From Palleronia sp. LCG004 (lineage in GTDB: Bacteria > Pseudomonadota > Alphaproteobacteria > Rhodobacterales > Rhodobacteraceae), in NCBI RefSeq assembly GCF_032931615.1, contig NZ_CP136759.1, positions 1-64,000 of the forward strand: a DNA stretch of 64,000 nucleotides, given 5' to 3'. The translations under genes and the position numbers were made by a program. This document shows, in pieces, positions 29,619-38,328 of this stretch. Under the pieces are notes generated by a model. That model was not told the DNA's origin. It worked only from the letters and a program-made list of their open reading frames with translations, and made no database searches. How positions within the stretch are numbered: position 1 is the first letter of the stretch; the number at the start of each line of letters is the position of its first letter.

Positions 29619-30521
29619 TCAGGTGAACTTCCGAAACAGCTTGGTCCGATCGAAGAATTCCTCGAGCGTCTCCATACGCTCTCGCGTCCCGTCCCAATCC
29701 GCGTTCTCGACCGCCGCGATCAGGGTCTCGACCAGCAGCAGTGTCGCGACGCTCGAATCCCAGGCCGAGGGCACGACCGAGCGCGTCGAAAGCGTGATCG
29801 TGGCGAGCCGGTGGACGGGCGATCGCCACTGATCGGTGAAGAGGACGATCCGCGCGCCCTTGTCATGGGCGATCTGAGCCAGATGCAGGGTGTTGGTCTC
29901 GTAGCGGCGCATGTCGAATATGCAGAAGACGTCGCCCTCGCCCACGTCGAGCAGGTAATGCGGCCAGGTGTTCGAGGTCGTCTGGATGTGCGTGACGGCC
30001 GGCCGGACGACCTGCATGTGGAGATAGAGATATTCGGCGAGGACATGCGTGATCCGGCCTCCGACGATGTGGATGCGTGCGTCCCGATCGGCGATCATCC
30101 GCGCCGCCGCGTCGAACCGTTCGGGATCGATATCCGACAGCGTCGTGCGGATGTTCTCGATCACCGCCTCGGTAAAGCGGTTGAGCATGTGGCCCGACGG
30201 GGCCGCGCCCGCCCAGGTGTCGTGCCGAGCAATCGGCGTCTTCATCTTGGCCTTGAGCTCCTCCCGGAGCTCTGCCTGGAATTCGGGGTAGCCGCCATAA
30301 CCGAGCTTCTGGACCATCCGCGCCACTGTCGGCACCGACACGCCCGCATTCTCGGCAAGGGTGGCGAGAGGCCCGAGTCCAGAGACGGGGTAATCGTCGA
30401 GGATCGATTGCGCCAATTGACGCTCGGCCCGGGTGAGCGTGTCGAATCGCTGCTGGATCCGGTCCGCGATGGTTGGTGCTTCGTCCGACAGAATGCCTGT
30501 TCCTTGTTCGAATATTATCAC
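29619..30521 (-). CDS. RpiR-family transcriptional regulator
   Basis: A 300-aa repressor/activator with an N-terminal HTH_6 domain (about 10-85, including LATLAENAGVSVPTVARMVQKLGYGGYPEFQ) and a SIS phosphosugar-like ligand domain (about 130-260, DARIHIVGGRITHVLAEYLY and DVFCIFDMRRYETNT). The proposed start is GTG 30521 with GGAAGG just upstream. An ATG start is not available nearby. It is divergent from the catabolic operon at 30606 and an 8-base inverted repeat covers its start region, so it probably regulates itself and that operon. It converges with the SLC13 gene across only 21 bases. Confidence 0.88.
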   Translation of the reverse strand: MIIFEQGTGILSDEAPTIADRIQQRFDTLTRAERQLAQSILDDYPVSGLGPLATLAENAGVSVPTVARMVQKLGYGGYPEFQAELREELKAKMKTPIARHDTWAGAAPSGHMLNRFTEAVIENIRTTLSDIDPERFDAAARMIADRDARIHIVGGRITHVLAEYLYLHMQVVRPAVTHIQTTSNTWPHYLLDVGEGDVFCIFDMRRYETNTLHLAQIAHDKGARIVLFTDQWRSPVHRLATITLSTRSVVPSAWDSSVATLLLVETLIAAVENADWDGTRERMETLEEFFDRTKLFRKFT

Positions 30522-30538
30522 CGCCTTCCACGGTGATA
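30516..30538. promoter_or_regulatory. Putative RpiR operator palindrome
   Basis: TATCACCG (30516-30523) and CGGTGATA (30531-30538) form a perfect inverted repeat with a 7-base spacer. It overlaps the ribosome-binding site and GTG of the RpiR gene, in the 84-base divergent region. The position suits autoregulation. No second copy was seen nearby. Confidence 0.55.
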
Positions 30539-30605
30539 TACAGATTTCACAATTCTGTTGACTTAGGCGCGTGTCGGCAACCAGTTTGATCCGGAGGGAG
30601 ATCGA

Positions 30606-31382
30606 ATGAGCGAGCCGCAGCGCATTGAGAACGAACCTGTCGTCGAGGTGGTAAACCCCGCGGCGCGGTCGGCCGTGGTCCTGGTCTGCGAGCATGCGTC
30701 GAACGTCGTTCCCGCCGAACTCGGGGGGCTGGGGCTCGATGCGGCTACGCTCGAAAGCCACATCGCCTGGGATCCGGGCGCGATGGCGGTGGCGCGCGGG
30801 CTGGCCGAGAAGCTCGACGCGGTACTCGTCGCAGGCCGCGTCTCGCGCCTCGTCTACGATTGCAACCGCCCGCCGGGCGCGCCGGGGGCTATCGTGGAAC
30901 GGAGCGAAGATATCGCCGTTCCGGGCAATCACGACCTTGATCCTGACACCCGCGCTGCCCGAGTTGCGGGTTATTACGAGCCGTTCCGCGAGAGGCTCGC
31001 ACGAGTGATCGGCGGGGTGGGGAATCCTGTGGTTGTCACCATCCACAGCTTCACGCCGATCTTCATGGGGCAACCCCGCGCGGTCGAGATCGGGATACTC
31101 CACGACGTGGATACGCGGCTCGCCGACGCCATGCTCGACGTGGCCCGGGCGCATACCGATCTCCTCGTCTGCCGCAACGCGCCCTACGGCCCCGAGGATG
31201 GCGTGACGCATACGCTGCGCGAACACGGGATCGCCCACGGCCACCCGAACGTCATGATCGAGATCCGGAACGACCTGATCGCGGGACCGGAAGCGCAGGC
31301 GCGGATGGCCGGCACGCTCGCCGCGTGGATCCAGCAGGCCCTTCGGGACATGGGCAGGTGGGGCATTCGATGCACGGGATGA
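30606..31382 (+). CDS. N-formylglutamate amidohydrolase family protein
   Basis: A 258-aa zinc hydrolase of the HutG-like N-formylglutamate amidohydrolase family. Recognisable segments are VLVCEHASNVVPAEL, SHIAWDPGAMAVARGLAE, RVSRLVYDCNRPP, TIHSFTPIFMG and HGHPNVMIEIRNDLI. In the classical pathway it releases formate and glutamate from N-formylglutamate. No other hut gene is present. Here it heads an operon with a TRAP importer, a glutamate ligase-like enzyme and two dehydrogenases, so it may hydrolyse a different glutamyl or N-acyl amide (inference). GGAGGGAG precedes the ATG. Confidence 0.88.
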   Translation: MSEPQRIENEPVVEVVNPAARSAVVLVCEHASNVVPAELGGLGLDAATLESHIAWDPGAMAVARGLAEKLDAVLVAGRVSRLVYDCNRPPGAPGAIVERSEDIAVPGNHDLDPDTRAARVAGYYEPFRERLARVIGGVGNPVVVTIHSFTPIFMGQPRAVEIGILHDVDTRLADAMLDVARAHTDLLVCRNAPYGPEDGVTHTLREHGIAHGHPNVMIEIRNDLIAGPEAQARMAGTLAAWIQQALRDMGRWGIRCTG

Positions 31383-31957
31383 TGCGCGGCTATGTGCGCG
31401 GCATCGAGGCCGTCAACCACGTCATCGGGCGGATCGTCATGTGGGGGATCTTCGCGCTGATGGGCGTTCTCTTCTATTCGATCTGGTCCAAGGCCTTCTC
31501 GCTTCCTGCGCTCTGGACGCTCGAAATGGCGCAATTCGTGATGGTCGCCTATTACGTGCTTGGCGGGGCCTATTCGATGCAAACCGGCGCGCATGTGCGG
31601 ATGGACCTGCTCTATGGCGATTGGTCGCCGAGGCGGAAGGCTTGGGCCGACCTCTTCACGATCTGGCTTCTCATCTTCTATCTCTGCGTGCTGATCTACG
31701 GCGGCGTCGCCTCGGCGGCCTATTCGCTGGGCTATTGGGGGCAGACGCCGTTCGGCTTCTTCGCGGGCCTCGCCACCGGGTCGGAGGAGATCGGCACGAT
31801 GGAGCGGTCCTCATCGGCCTGGCGGCCCTATCTCTGGCCGATCAAGGGCGTGATGGTACTGGGCTTCACGCTGATGCTCCTGCAATGCGTGGCCGAGTTC
31901 TTCCGCAGCGTCCTCGTCCTCAGGAACGACCCGATGCCGGAACGGATCCCCGCATGA
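31370..31957 (+). CDS. TRAP transporter small permease (DctQ type)
   Basis: A 195-aa protein with four predicted membrane segments (about 18-42, 52-70, 95-117, 155-180) and the DctQ-family stretch SLPALWTLEMAQFVMVAYYVLGGAYSM followed by GAHVRMDLLYG. The start at 31370 (MHGMMRGYVRG) follows AGGTGGGG by 6 bases and overlaps the upstream gene. The ATG at 31379 is an alternative. It overlaps the DctM gene by 4 bases. Confidence 0.93.
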   Translation: MHGMMRGYVRGIEAVNHVIGRIVMWGIFALMGVLFYSIWSKAFSLPALWTLEMAQFVMVAYYVLGGAYSMQTGAHVRMDLLYGDWSPRRKAWADLFTIWLLIFYLCVLIYGGVASAAYSLGYWGQTPFGFFAGLATGSEEIGTMERSSSAWRPYLWPIKGVMVLGFTLMLLQCVAEFFRSVLVLRNDPMPERIPA

Positions 31958-33282
31958 GCTACGAGTTGATCGCCGCGCTCATGTTCTCGACCATGATGCT
32001 GATGCTGCTGACCGGTCAAAGGGTCTTCGGTGCGATCGGCTTCGTGGCGGTGGTCGCGGCGCTGCTGCTCTGGGGGGATCGCGGCGGCTACGATCTGGGC
32101 TTCTCGGCCGCGATCAGCCTGATGAACTGGTACCCGCTGCTGACGCTGCCGATGTTCATCTTCATGGGCTACATCCTGTCGGAATCGCGCATCGCCGACG
32201 ACCTCTACCGGATGTTCCACGTGTGGATGGGGGGGCTGCGTGGCGGACTCGCCATCGGGACAATCGGGCTGATGGTACTCGTTTCGGCCATGAACGGTCT
32301 GTCGGTCGCGGGCATGGCGATCGGGGCGACCATCGCGCTGCCCGAGCTTCTGCGCCGCAACTACGACAAGCTGATGGTGACTGGGGTCATTCAGGCGGGA
32401 TCCTCGCTCGGCATCCTCGTGCCGCCTTCGGTCGTGCTCGTTCTCTATGCGATGATCGCACGTCAGCCGGTCGGTCAGCTCTGGCTTGCGGGCGCGGTGC
32501 CAGGGCTTCTGATGGCCGCGCTCTTCGTGGCCTATATCGCGATCCGCTGCCGGCTGAATCCGTCGCTCGGCCCCACGATCGACCGGGCCGATCTCGAAAG
32601 CATTTCGCGTGGCGAGAAATACCGGCTGCTGCTTGCGGGGCTCCTGCCGCTCGGAATCTTCTTCGTCATGATGATACCCTTCGTCAACGGCTGGACCTCG
32701 CTGGTCGAAAGCTCGGCTGTGGGGGCGATCGCGGCGTTCCTCGCGGCCGTCCTGCGCCGTCGGATGACGTGGCGCGTGCTCGAGACGACGGTGCGCCAGA
32801 CGCTCGGCATCACCTGCATGTTCATGTGGATCATCCTCGCCGCGCTCGCCTTCGGGTCGGTCTTCGACGGGCTGGGCGCGGTCAAGGCGATCGAAGGTCT
32901 CTTCACCGAAGAATGGGGCCTGAACCCTTGGGTCATCCTGATCCTGATGCAGCTCTCGTTCATCGTGATGGGCACGTTCCTCGACGATACCGCGATGCTG
33001 GTGATCGTTGCCCCGCTCTACGTGCCGCTGGTGGGTGCGATGGGCTTCGACCTCGTGTGGTATGGGATCCTCTACACGATCACATGCCAGATCGCCTATA
33101 TGACGCCGCCCTTCGGCTACAATCTCTTCCTCATGCGCGCGATGGCCCCGCCCGAAATCTCGTTGCGCGATATCTATCGGTCCATCGTGCCTTTCGTGGG
33201 GGTGATGGTGGTCGCGCTCGCGCTCGTGATGGCATTCCCGGAAATCGCCCTCTGGCTGCCCGGCGTCGTCTACGGAAACTGA
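31954..33282 (+). CDS. TRAP transporter large permease (DctM type)
   Basis: A 442-aa polytopic permease, the transport channel of a TRAP importer. Typical segments are LLTLPMFIFMGYILSESRI, AMNGLSVAGMAIGATIALPELLRR, QAGSSLGILVPPSVVLVLYAMI, GTFLDDTAMLVIVAPLYVPLV and CQIAYMTPPFGYNLFLMRA. It begins at an ATGA overlap with dctQ. A small hairpin (GGCCGG/CCGGCC, 33291-33307) separates it from the receptor gene. Confidence 0.95.
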   Translation: MSYELIAALMFSTMMLMLLTGQRVFGAIGFVAVVAALLLWGDRGGYDLGFSAAISLMNWYPLLTLPMFIFMGYILSESRIADDLYRMFHVWMGGLRGGLAIGTIGLMVLVSAMNGLSVAGMAIGATIALPELLRRNYDKLMVTGVIQAGSSLGILVPPSVVLVLYAMIARQPVGQLWLAGAVPGLLMAALFVAYIAIRCRLNPSLGPTIDRADLESISRGEKYRLLLAGLLPLGIFFVMMIPFVNGWTSLVESSAVGAIAAFLAAVLRRRMTWRVLETTVRQTLGITCMFMWIILAALAFGSVFDGLGAVKAIEGLFTEEWGLNPWVILILMQLSFIVMGTFLDDTAMLVIVAPLYVPLVGAMGFDLVWYGILYTITCQIAYMTPPFGYNLFLMRAMAPPEISLRDIYRSIVPFVGVMVVALALVMAFPEIALWLPGVVYGN

Positions 33283-33335
33283 CATACCAGGGCCGGATCA
33301 ACCGGCCGCATTCCCAACCCGACAAGGAGAGTATC

Positions 33336-34373
33336 ATGACAACCAGACGCAAGTTCCTCCAGACCGCCGCGATCGCGGGGCCCGCGACGATGGCCGCGCC
33401 AGCCATCCTCCACGCGCAGGAGCCCATCCGCTGGCGGTTCCAGACCTATGCCGGCGCGGCCCTGGCCGAGCATGTGACCAAGCCCGTCATCGACCACATC
33501 AACGCGAACGCCAACGGCGAGCTCGAGATCGAGCTCTACTTCGCCGATCAGATCGTTCCCACCGGCGAGCTTTTCCAGGCGCTTCAGCGCGGCACGATCG
33601 ACGGCGTGCATTCCGACGACGACAGCATGGCCTCGCCCACGCCCCTGCGACAGCTCGGAGGCTATTTCCCCTTCGCGACCAAGAGCATTCTCGACGTGCC
33701 AGTGCTCTTCAACCAGTACGGCCTCGCCGATATCTGGCGCGAGGAATACCGCAAGGTCGGTGCCGAATGGCTTTCGGCGGCGGGGCAGGACCCCTGCAAC
33801 TTCAATACCACGCGAGAGATCACCAGCGTCGGCGATCTCGACGGTCTGCGGCTCTATACCTTCCCGACGGCAGGCCGGTTCCTGTCGCAATTCGGCGTCG
33901 TGCCCGTCAACATCCCCTACGAGGATGCCGAGGTCGCGGTCCAGACAGGCGAGCTTGACGGGATGTCGTGGTCGGGCATCACCGAGGATTACGCTGTCGG
34001 CTGGGCGGACGTGACGGATTACTTCCTGACCAACAACATCTCGGGGGCGTGGATCGGGTCGTTCTTCGTCAACCAGCAGCGCTGGGCCGACCTTCCCGAG
34101 CATCTGAAATCCGTCGTGATGGCGGGGATCGAGGCGGGCCACAATTATCGCAACCAGTGGTACTGGGGCGGCGAGGCGCGGCTGAGGGCCAACGGCGACA
34201 AGCTGGAGCTGCGTTCGGTGCCGGCCGAGGAATGGCGTCAGCTCGAGGAGGCCGCGGTCGAATTCTGGGCCGAGATTGCCGAGGAGGGCGAGGTCCAGTC
34301 CCGCGTCATCGACATCTTCCGCCAATACAACGACGTCATCAACGCCGCCGGCGAACCCTACACGTTCGGCTGA
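33336..34373 (+). CDS. TRAP transporter solute-binding protein (DctP type), Tat-exported
   Basis: A 345-aa periplasmic receptor with a twin-arginine signal (TTRRKFLQTAAIAGPATMAAP, cleavage near HAQ-EP, residue 28) and the DctP pattern, including QIVPTGELFQALQRGTID, and DGLRLYTFPTAGRFLSQFGVVPVNIP with the Arg that typically salt-bridges a carboxylate ligand. Export as a folded protein is common in this subfamily. The ligand is unknown; the neighbouring genes suggest an amino or hydroxy compound. AAGGAG lies upstream, and strong hairpins flank the gene at 33291-33307 and 34383-34407. Confidence 0.93.
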   Translation: MTTRRKFLQTAAIAGPATMAAPAILHAQEPIRWRFQTYAGAALAEHVTKPVIDHINANANGELEIELYFADQIVPTGELFQALQRGTIDGVHSDDDSMASPTPLRQLGGYFPFATKSILDVPVLFNQYGLADIWREEYRKVGAEWLSAAGQDPCNFNTTREITSVGDLDGLRLYTFPTAGRFLSQFGVVPVNIPYEDAEVAVQTGELDGMSWSGITEDYAVGWADVTDYFLTNNISGAWIGSFFVNQQRWADLPEHLKSVVMAGIEAGHNYRNQWYWGGEARLRANGDKLELRSVPAEEWRQLEEAAVEFWAEIAEEGEVQSRVIDIFRQYNDVINAAGEPYTFG

Positions 34374-34382
34374 GACATATCC

Positions 34383-34407
34383 GGGCGGCCCCGTCGCGGG
34401 GTCGTCC
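34383..34407 (+). other. Intercistronic hairpin after the DctP gene
   Basis: GGGCGGCCCCG (34383-34393) and CGGGGTCGTCC (34397-34407) form an 11-bp RNA stem (two G-U pairs) with a TCG loop and no T-run. It probably protects the upstream receptor mRNA or lowers read-through, giving more receptor than enzyme. Confidence 0.5.
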
Positions 34408-34428
34408 TCAACGACAAGGAGCCGACAG

Positions 34429-35793
34429 ATGCCCGGCACGCTCCCCTTCGAGGATCTCGAAAAAGCCGTCGACGAGGGCCGGATCGACACCGTGCTCGTC
34501 TGCATGGTCGACATGCAGGGCCGCCTCGTCGGCAAGCGGTTCCACGCGCGGGCCTTCATCGAGGGTGCGCACCGGGAAACGCATTGCTGCAATTACCTGC
34601 TCGCCACGGATCTCGAGATGGCGACGCCCGACGGCTTCAAGGCGACCAGCTGGGAAGGCGGGTACGGCGACTACACGATGAAGCCCGACCTCTCGACGTT
34701 GCGGCCCGTGCCCTGGCTCGAGGGGACGGCGATGGTGCTCTGCGACGTACTCGACCATCACGGGCATCATCCGGTCGCCCACTCGCCCCGTGCGATGCTC
34801 GCCAGACAGGTCGCCCGCCTTGAGGAGCGTGGCCTTACACCTATGATGGCGACCGAGCTGGAGTTCTTCCTTTTCCGCCACAGCCTCGACGAGATCCGCG
34901 CGCGGGATTTCCGCGATCTCGAGCCGATCAGCGCCTATAACGAGGATTACCACATCTTCCAGACCACCAAGGAAGAGGACCTGATGCGCCCGCTGCGCAA
35001 CCACCTCTTTGCCGCCGGCCTGCCGATCGAGGGCACCAAGGGCGAGGCTGAAACGGGCCAGGAAGAGCTTAACATCCGCTACGCGCCGGCGATGGATTGC
35101 GCCGATCACCACACGATCGCGAAGCATGCGGTCAAGGAGATCGCGTGGCAGCATGGCCGCGCGGCGAGTTTCCTGCCGAAATGGCACCGCGACAAGGTCG
35201 GAAGCTCCAGCCACGTGCATCAGTCGCTCATGAAGGACGGCGCGCCGGCCTTCCACGACCCCGATGACGAACTGGGCATGTCGAAACTCATGCGGCACTA
35301 CATGGCCGGGCTCATCGCCCATGCGCCGGACTATACCTATTTCCTGGCGCCTTACGTGAACAGCTACAAGCGCTTCGCAAAGGGGACCTTCGCGCCGACC
35401 AAGATGGTCTGGTCGGTCGACAACCGCACCGCGGCCTTCCGGCTCTGCGGAGACGGCACGAAGGGCGTGCGCGTCGAATGCCGCATCGGAGGATCCGACA
35501 TGAACCCCTATCTCGCGCAGGCCGCGATGCTCGCTGCGGGTCTCGACGGGATCGAGAAGGAGATGGTGCTCGCCGATCCGGTCCGGGGCGATGCCTACAA
35601 GCGCGGCGAGGCGCGGGACATTCCCCGCACCCTGGCCGCGGCGACCGAAAGCTTGCGCAATTCCGAGTTCCTTCGCACCGCGATGGGCGACGACGTGATC
35701 GATCATTATACTCGCGCCGCCGAATGGGAGCAGGAGGAGTTCGACGCCGTCGTCACCGACTGGGAAATCGCTCGCGGATTCGAAAGGGCCTGA
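34429..35793 (+). CDS. Glutamine-synthetase-family gamma-glutamyl ligase
   Basis: A 454-aa GS-fold ligase. Such enzymes activate the gamma-carboxyl of glutamate with ATP and join it to ammonia or an amine. It has the N-terminal beta-grasp (about 10-105), the catalytic ELEFFLF, GQEELNIRYA, SSHVHQSL and an arginine region NSYKRFAKGTFAP with NRTAAFR. The sequence resembles GlnT/PuuA-type gamma-glutamylamide ligases more than housekeeping GlnA, which usually has MHxHxS and a longer adenylylation region. Its operon mates (importer, alcohol and aldehyde dehydrogenases, amide hydrolase) point to amine or amino-alcohol catabolism. The substrate is inferred, not shown. Confidence 0.88.
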   Translation: MPGTLPFEDLEKAVDEGRIDTVLVCMVDMQGRLVGKRFHARAFIEGAHRETHCCNYLLATDLEMATPDGFKATSWEGGYGDYTMKPDLSTLRPVPWLEGTAMVLCDVLDHHGHHPVAHSPRAMLARQVARLEERGLTPMMATELEFFLFRHSLDEIRARDFRDLEPISAYNEDYHIFQTTKEEDLMRPLRNHLFAAGLPIEGTKGEAETGQEELNIRYAPAMDCADHHTIAKHAVKEIAWQHGRAASFLPKWHRDKVGSSSHVHQSLMKDGAPAFHDPDDELGMSKLMRHYMAGLIAHAPDYTYFLAPYVNSYKRFAKGTFAPTKMVWSVDNRTAAFRLCGDGTKGVRVECRIGGSDMNPYLAQAAMLAAGLDGIEKEMVLADPVRGDAYKRGEARDIPRTLAAATESLRNSEFLRTAMGDDVIDHYTRAAEWEQEEFDAVVTDWEIARGFERA

Positions 35794-35794
35794 C

Positions 35795-37171
35795 ATGACG
35801 ATCACGTGCATATCTCCGATCGACGGATCGGTCTTCGCCACGCGCGAGACACTGTCGCAGGACGAAGCCCTCGAACGTGTTTCGCGCGCGAAAAGATCGC
35901 AGGCGGCCTGGGCTGCGCGACCGCTCCAGGACCGCATCGACCTCGTGATGGCGGGCGTCGCCCGTGTGGGTGAAATGAACGACGAGATCGTGCCGGAGCT
36001 CGCCCGCCAGATGGGTCGGCCTGTGCGATACGGTGGCGAGTTCTCGGGCTTCAACGAGCGTGCCAGCCATATGGCGCATATCGCCCATGAGGCCCTCGCA
36101 CCCATCGAGGTCGAGCGGAGCGACAGCTTCCACCGCTACATCGCGCGCGTGCCGCACGGGCTGGTCCTCGTCGTGGCACCTTGGAACTACCCCTATATGA
36201 CCGCGATCAACTCGGTCGCGCCCGCGCTCATCGCGGGCAATGCGGTGATGCTCAAACATGCAAGCCAGACGCCGCTGGTGGGCGAACGGCTTGCGCGCGC
36301 CTTTCACGAGGCGGGCGTGCCCGAGGAAGTGTTCCAGAACGTCTTCCTCGATCACGACACGACCGCCGCGCTTATCACCGACAGGGCCTTCGGTTTCGTC
36401 AACTTCACCGGATCGGTGGCGGGCGGCCGCGCGCTCGAACGCGCGGCGGCGGGGACTTTCACGGGAATGGGACTTGAGCTTGGCGGCAAGGACCCTGGCT
36501 ATGTCTGCGACGACGCCGATCTCGGCGCGGCGGTCGACACGCTCATCGATGGTGCGATGTTCAATGCCGGTCAATGCTGCTGCGGGATCGAGCGGATCTA
36601 TGTCCACGAGAGCCTCTTCGACGCCTTCGTCGAGAAGGCCGTCGGCATCGTGTCGGCTTATGTGCTGGGCGATCCGCTGGACCCCGCGACCACGCTCGGC
36701 CCCATGGCGCACAAGCGCTTTGCCGACGAGGTGCGCGCCCAGACGGCCGAGGCGCTTGCCCAGGGCGCGCGTGCGCATATCGACCCGTCCGACTTTCCGG
36801 CCGACGATGGCGGGGCGTATCTCATGCCGCAGATCCTGACGAACGTGACCCACGACATGCGCGTGATGCGCGACGAGAGCTTCGGCCCCGTGGTGGGGAT
36901 CATGCCCGTGCGCGACGACGACGAGGCGGTCAGGCTCATGAACGACAGCGCCTACGGGCTCACCGCGTCGATCTGGACCCGCGACACCGGTCGGGCGCGC
37001 GCCATCGGAGACCGGATCGAGACCGGGACCGTCTTTCAGAACCGCGCGGATTACCTCGATCCGGGTCTCTGCTGGACCGGGTGCAAGGCCACGGGGCGCG
37101 GGGGCGGCTTGTCCGTCATCGGCTATCACAACCTCACCCGGCCCAAATCCTATCATCTCAAGAAAGCCTGA
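35795..37171 (+). CDS. NAD(P)-dependent aldehyde dehydrogenase
   Basis: A 458-aa ALDH. It has the cofactor region VVAPWNYPYMTAINSVAPALIAGN, the general base Glu228 in LELGGKDPGYV, and catalytic Cys262 within the unusual triple Cys NAGQCCCGIER (261-263). The C-terminal half has DESFGPVVGIMPVRDDDEAV and FQNRADYLDPGLCWTG. It follows the ligase gene with a 1-base gap and shares one base with the alcohol dehydrogenase start. It would oxidise the aldehyde made by that enzyme. Confidence 0.93.
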   Translation: MTITCISPIDGSVFATRETLSQDEALERVSRAKRSQAAWAARPLQDRIDLVMAGVARVGEMNDEIVPELARQMGRPVRYGGEFSGFNERASHMAHIAHEALAPIEVERSDSFHRYIARVPHGLVLVVAPWNYPYMTAINSVAPALIAGNAVMLKHASQTPLVGERLARAFHEAGVPEEVFQNVFLDHDTTAALITDRAFGFVNFTGSVAGGRALERAAAGTFTGMGLELGGKDPGYVCDDADLGAAVDTLIDGAMFNAGQCCCGIERIYVHESLFDAFVEKAVGIVSAYVLGDPLDPATTLGPMAHKRFADEVRAQTAEALAQGARAHIDPSDFPADDGGAYLMPQILTNVTHDMRVMRDESFGPVVGIMPVRDDDEAVRLMNDSAYGLTASIWTRDTGRARAIGDRIETGTVFQNRADYLDPGLCWTGCKATGRGGGLSVIGYHNLTRPKSYHLKKA

Positions 37172-38322
37172 TGCCCATGTCTCCAAACGCGACCTGGTCC
37201 TATCCCACAAATGTCCGCTTCGGCGCGGGCCGCATCGCCGAGATTGCCGAGGCGTGCGTTGCCGCAGGGATCCAGAACCCGCTCCTTGTTACCGATCGGG
37301 GCCTGACGGACATGGAGATTACGCGGACCACGCTCGACCTTCTGGAAGGGGCGGGTTTCGGCCGTGCCATCTTCGCCGAGGTCGATCCGAACCCCACCGA
37401 CACCAATGCCGAGGCCGGCGTGCGGGCGTTCCGCGAAGGCGAGCATGACGGTGTCGTGGCCTTCGGCGGCGGATCGGGCCTCGATCTCGGCAAGGTCGTT
37501 GCCTTCATGGCGGGGCAATCGCGCCCGATCTGGGATTTCGAGGATATCGGAGATTGGTGGACCCGCGCCGATGCCGACGCCATCGCGCCGATCATTGCGG
37601 TGCCGACGACGGCCGGCACAGGGTCCGAGGTCGGTCGCGCCTCGGTCATCACGAACTCGGAAAGCCATGAGAAGAAGATCATCTTCCACCCGAAGATCCT
37701 GCCCGCCATCGTGATCTGCGATCCCGAACTGACGGTCGGCATGCCGCAGAAGATCACCGCCGGAACCGGTCTCGACGCCTTCGCGCATTGCGTCGAGGCC
37801 TATTCCTCGCCGCATTATCACCCGATGAGCCAGGGCATCGCGCTCGAGGGAATGCGCTTGGTGAAAGAGAACCTGCCGCGGGCCTTTGCGGACGGCACCG
37901 ACATCGAGGCGCGGGCCAACATGATGTCGGCCGCCGCGATGGGGGCCGTTGCGTTCCAGAAGGGGCTGGGGGCAATTCATGCGCTGTCGCATCCGGTGGG
38001 CGCGCGGCATCACACGCATCACGGGACCACGAACGCGGTCTTCATGCCACCCGTCCTGCGGTTCAACGAAAATGCCATTGCCGAACGGTTCGATAGGGCC
38101 GCTGCCTATCTCGGGATCGACGGCGGTTTTGCGGGCTTTCGGGATTTCGTCGATGGGTTCAATGCCGATCTCGGCATTCCAGCCCGGCTTTCGGATCTCG
38201 GGGTCGAGAATCCCGATCTCGACGCGATGGTCGAGGACGCGATGCGCGACCCGAGCTGCGGCGGCAATCCCGTCCCACTCACCCCCGGGGCGCTGCGCGG
38301 GATTTACGAAGCCGTCCTGTGA
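37171..38322 (+). CDS. Iron-containing (group III) alcohol dehydrogenase
   Basis: A 383-aa enzyme with the NAD-binding GGGSGLDLGKVVAFMA and PTTAGTGSEVGRASVI segments and the metal-site pattern Asp in GTGLDAFAHCVEAYSS plus His residues in IHALSHPVGARHHTHHG. It would oxidise an alcohol, or reduce an aldehyde, with NAD. Its start overlaps the ALDH stop (TGATG). It is the last gene of the operon and ends only 6 bases from the convergent sulfate-transporter genes, with no terminator visible between them. Confidence 0.93.
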   Translation: MPMSPNATWSYPTNVRFGAGRIAEIAEACVAAGIQNPLLVTDRGLTDMEITRTTLDLLEGAGFGRAIFAEVDPNPTDTNAEAGVRAFREGEHDGVVAFGGGSGLDLGKVVAFMAGQSRPIWDFEDIGDWWTRADADAIAPIIAVPTTAGTGSEVGRASVITNSESHEKKIIFHPKILPAIVICDPELTVGMPQKITAGTGLDAFAHCVEAYSSPHYHPMSQGIALEGMRLVKENLPRAFADGTDIEARANMMSAAAMGAVAFQKGLGAIHALSHPVGARHHTHHGTTNAVFMPPVLRFNENAIAERFDRAAAYLGIDGGFAGFRDFVDGFNADLGIPARLSDLGVENPDLDAMVEDAMRDPSCGGNPVPLTPGALRGIYEAVL

Positions 38323-38328
38323 ACGCCG

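Noticed and set aside
30606..31382. Histidine-utilisation gene hutG
   Set aside because: No other hut gene is nearby, and the operon carries an unrelated set of importer, ligase and dehydrogenase genes. Only the family name is supported.
34429..35793. Housekeeping glutamine synthetase glnA
   Set aside because: The catalytic-loop motif and operon context fit gamma-glutamylamide ligases. The adenylylation region typical of GlnA is not seen.
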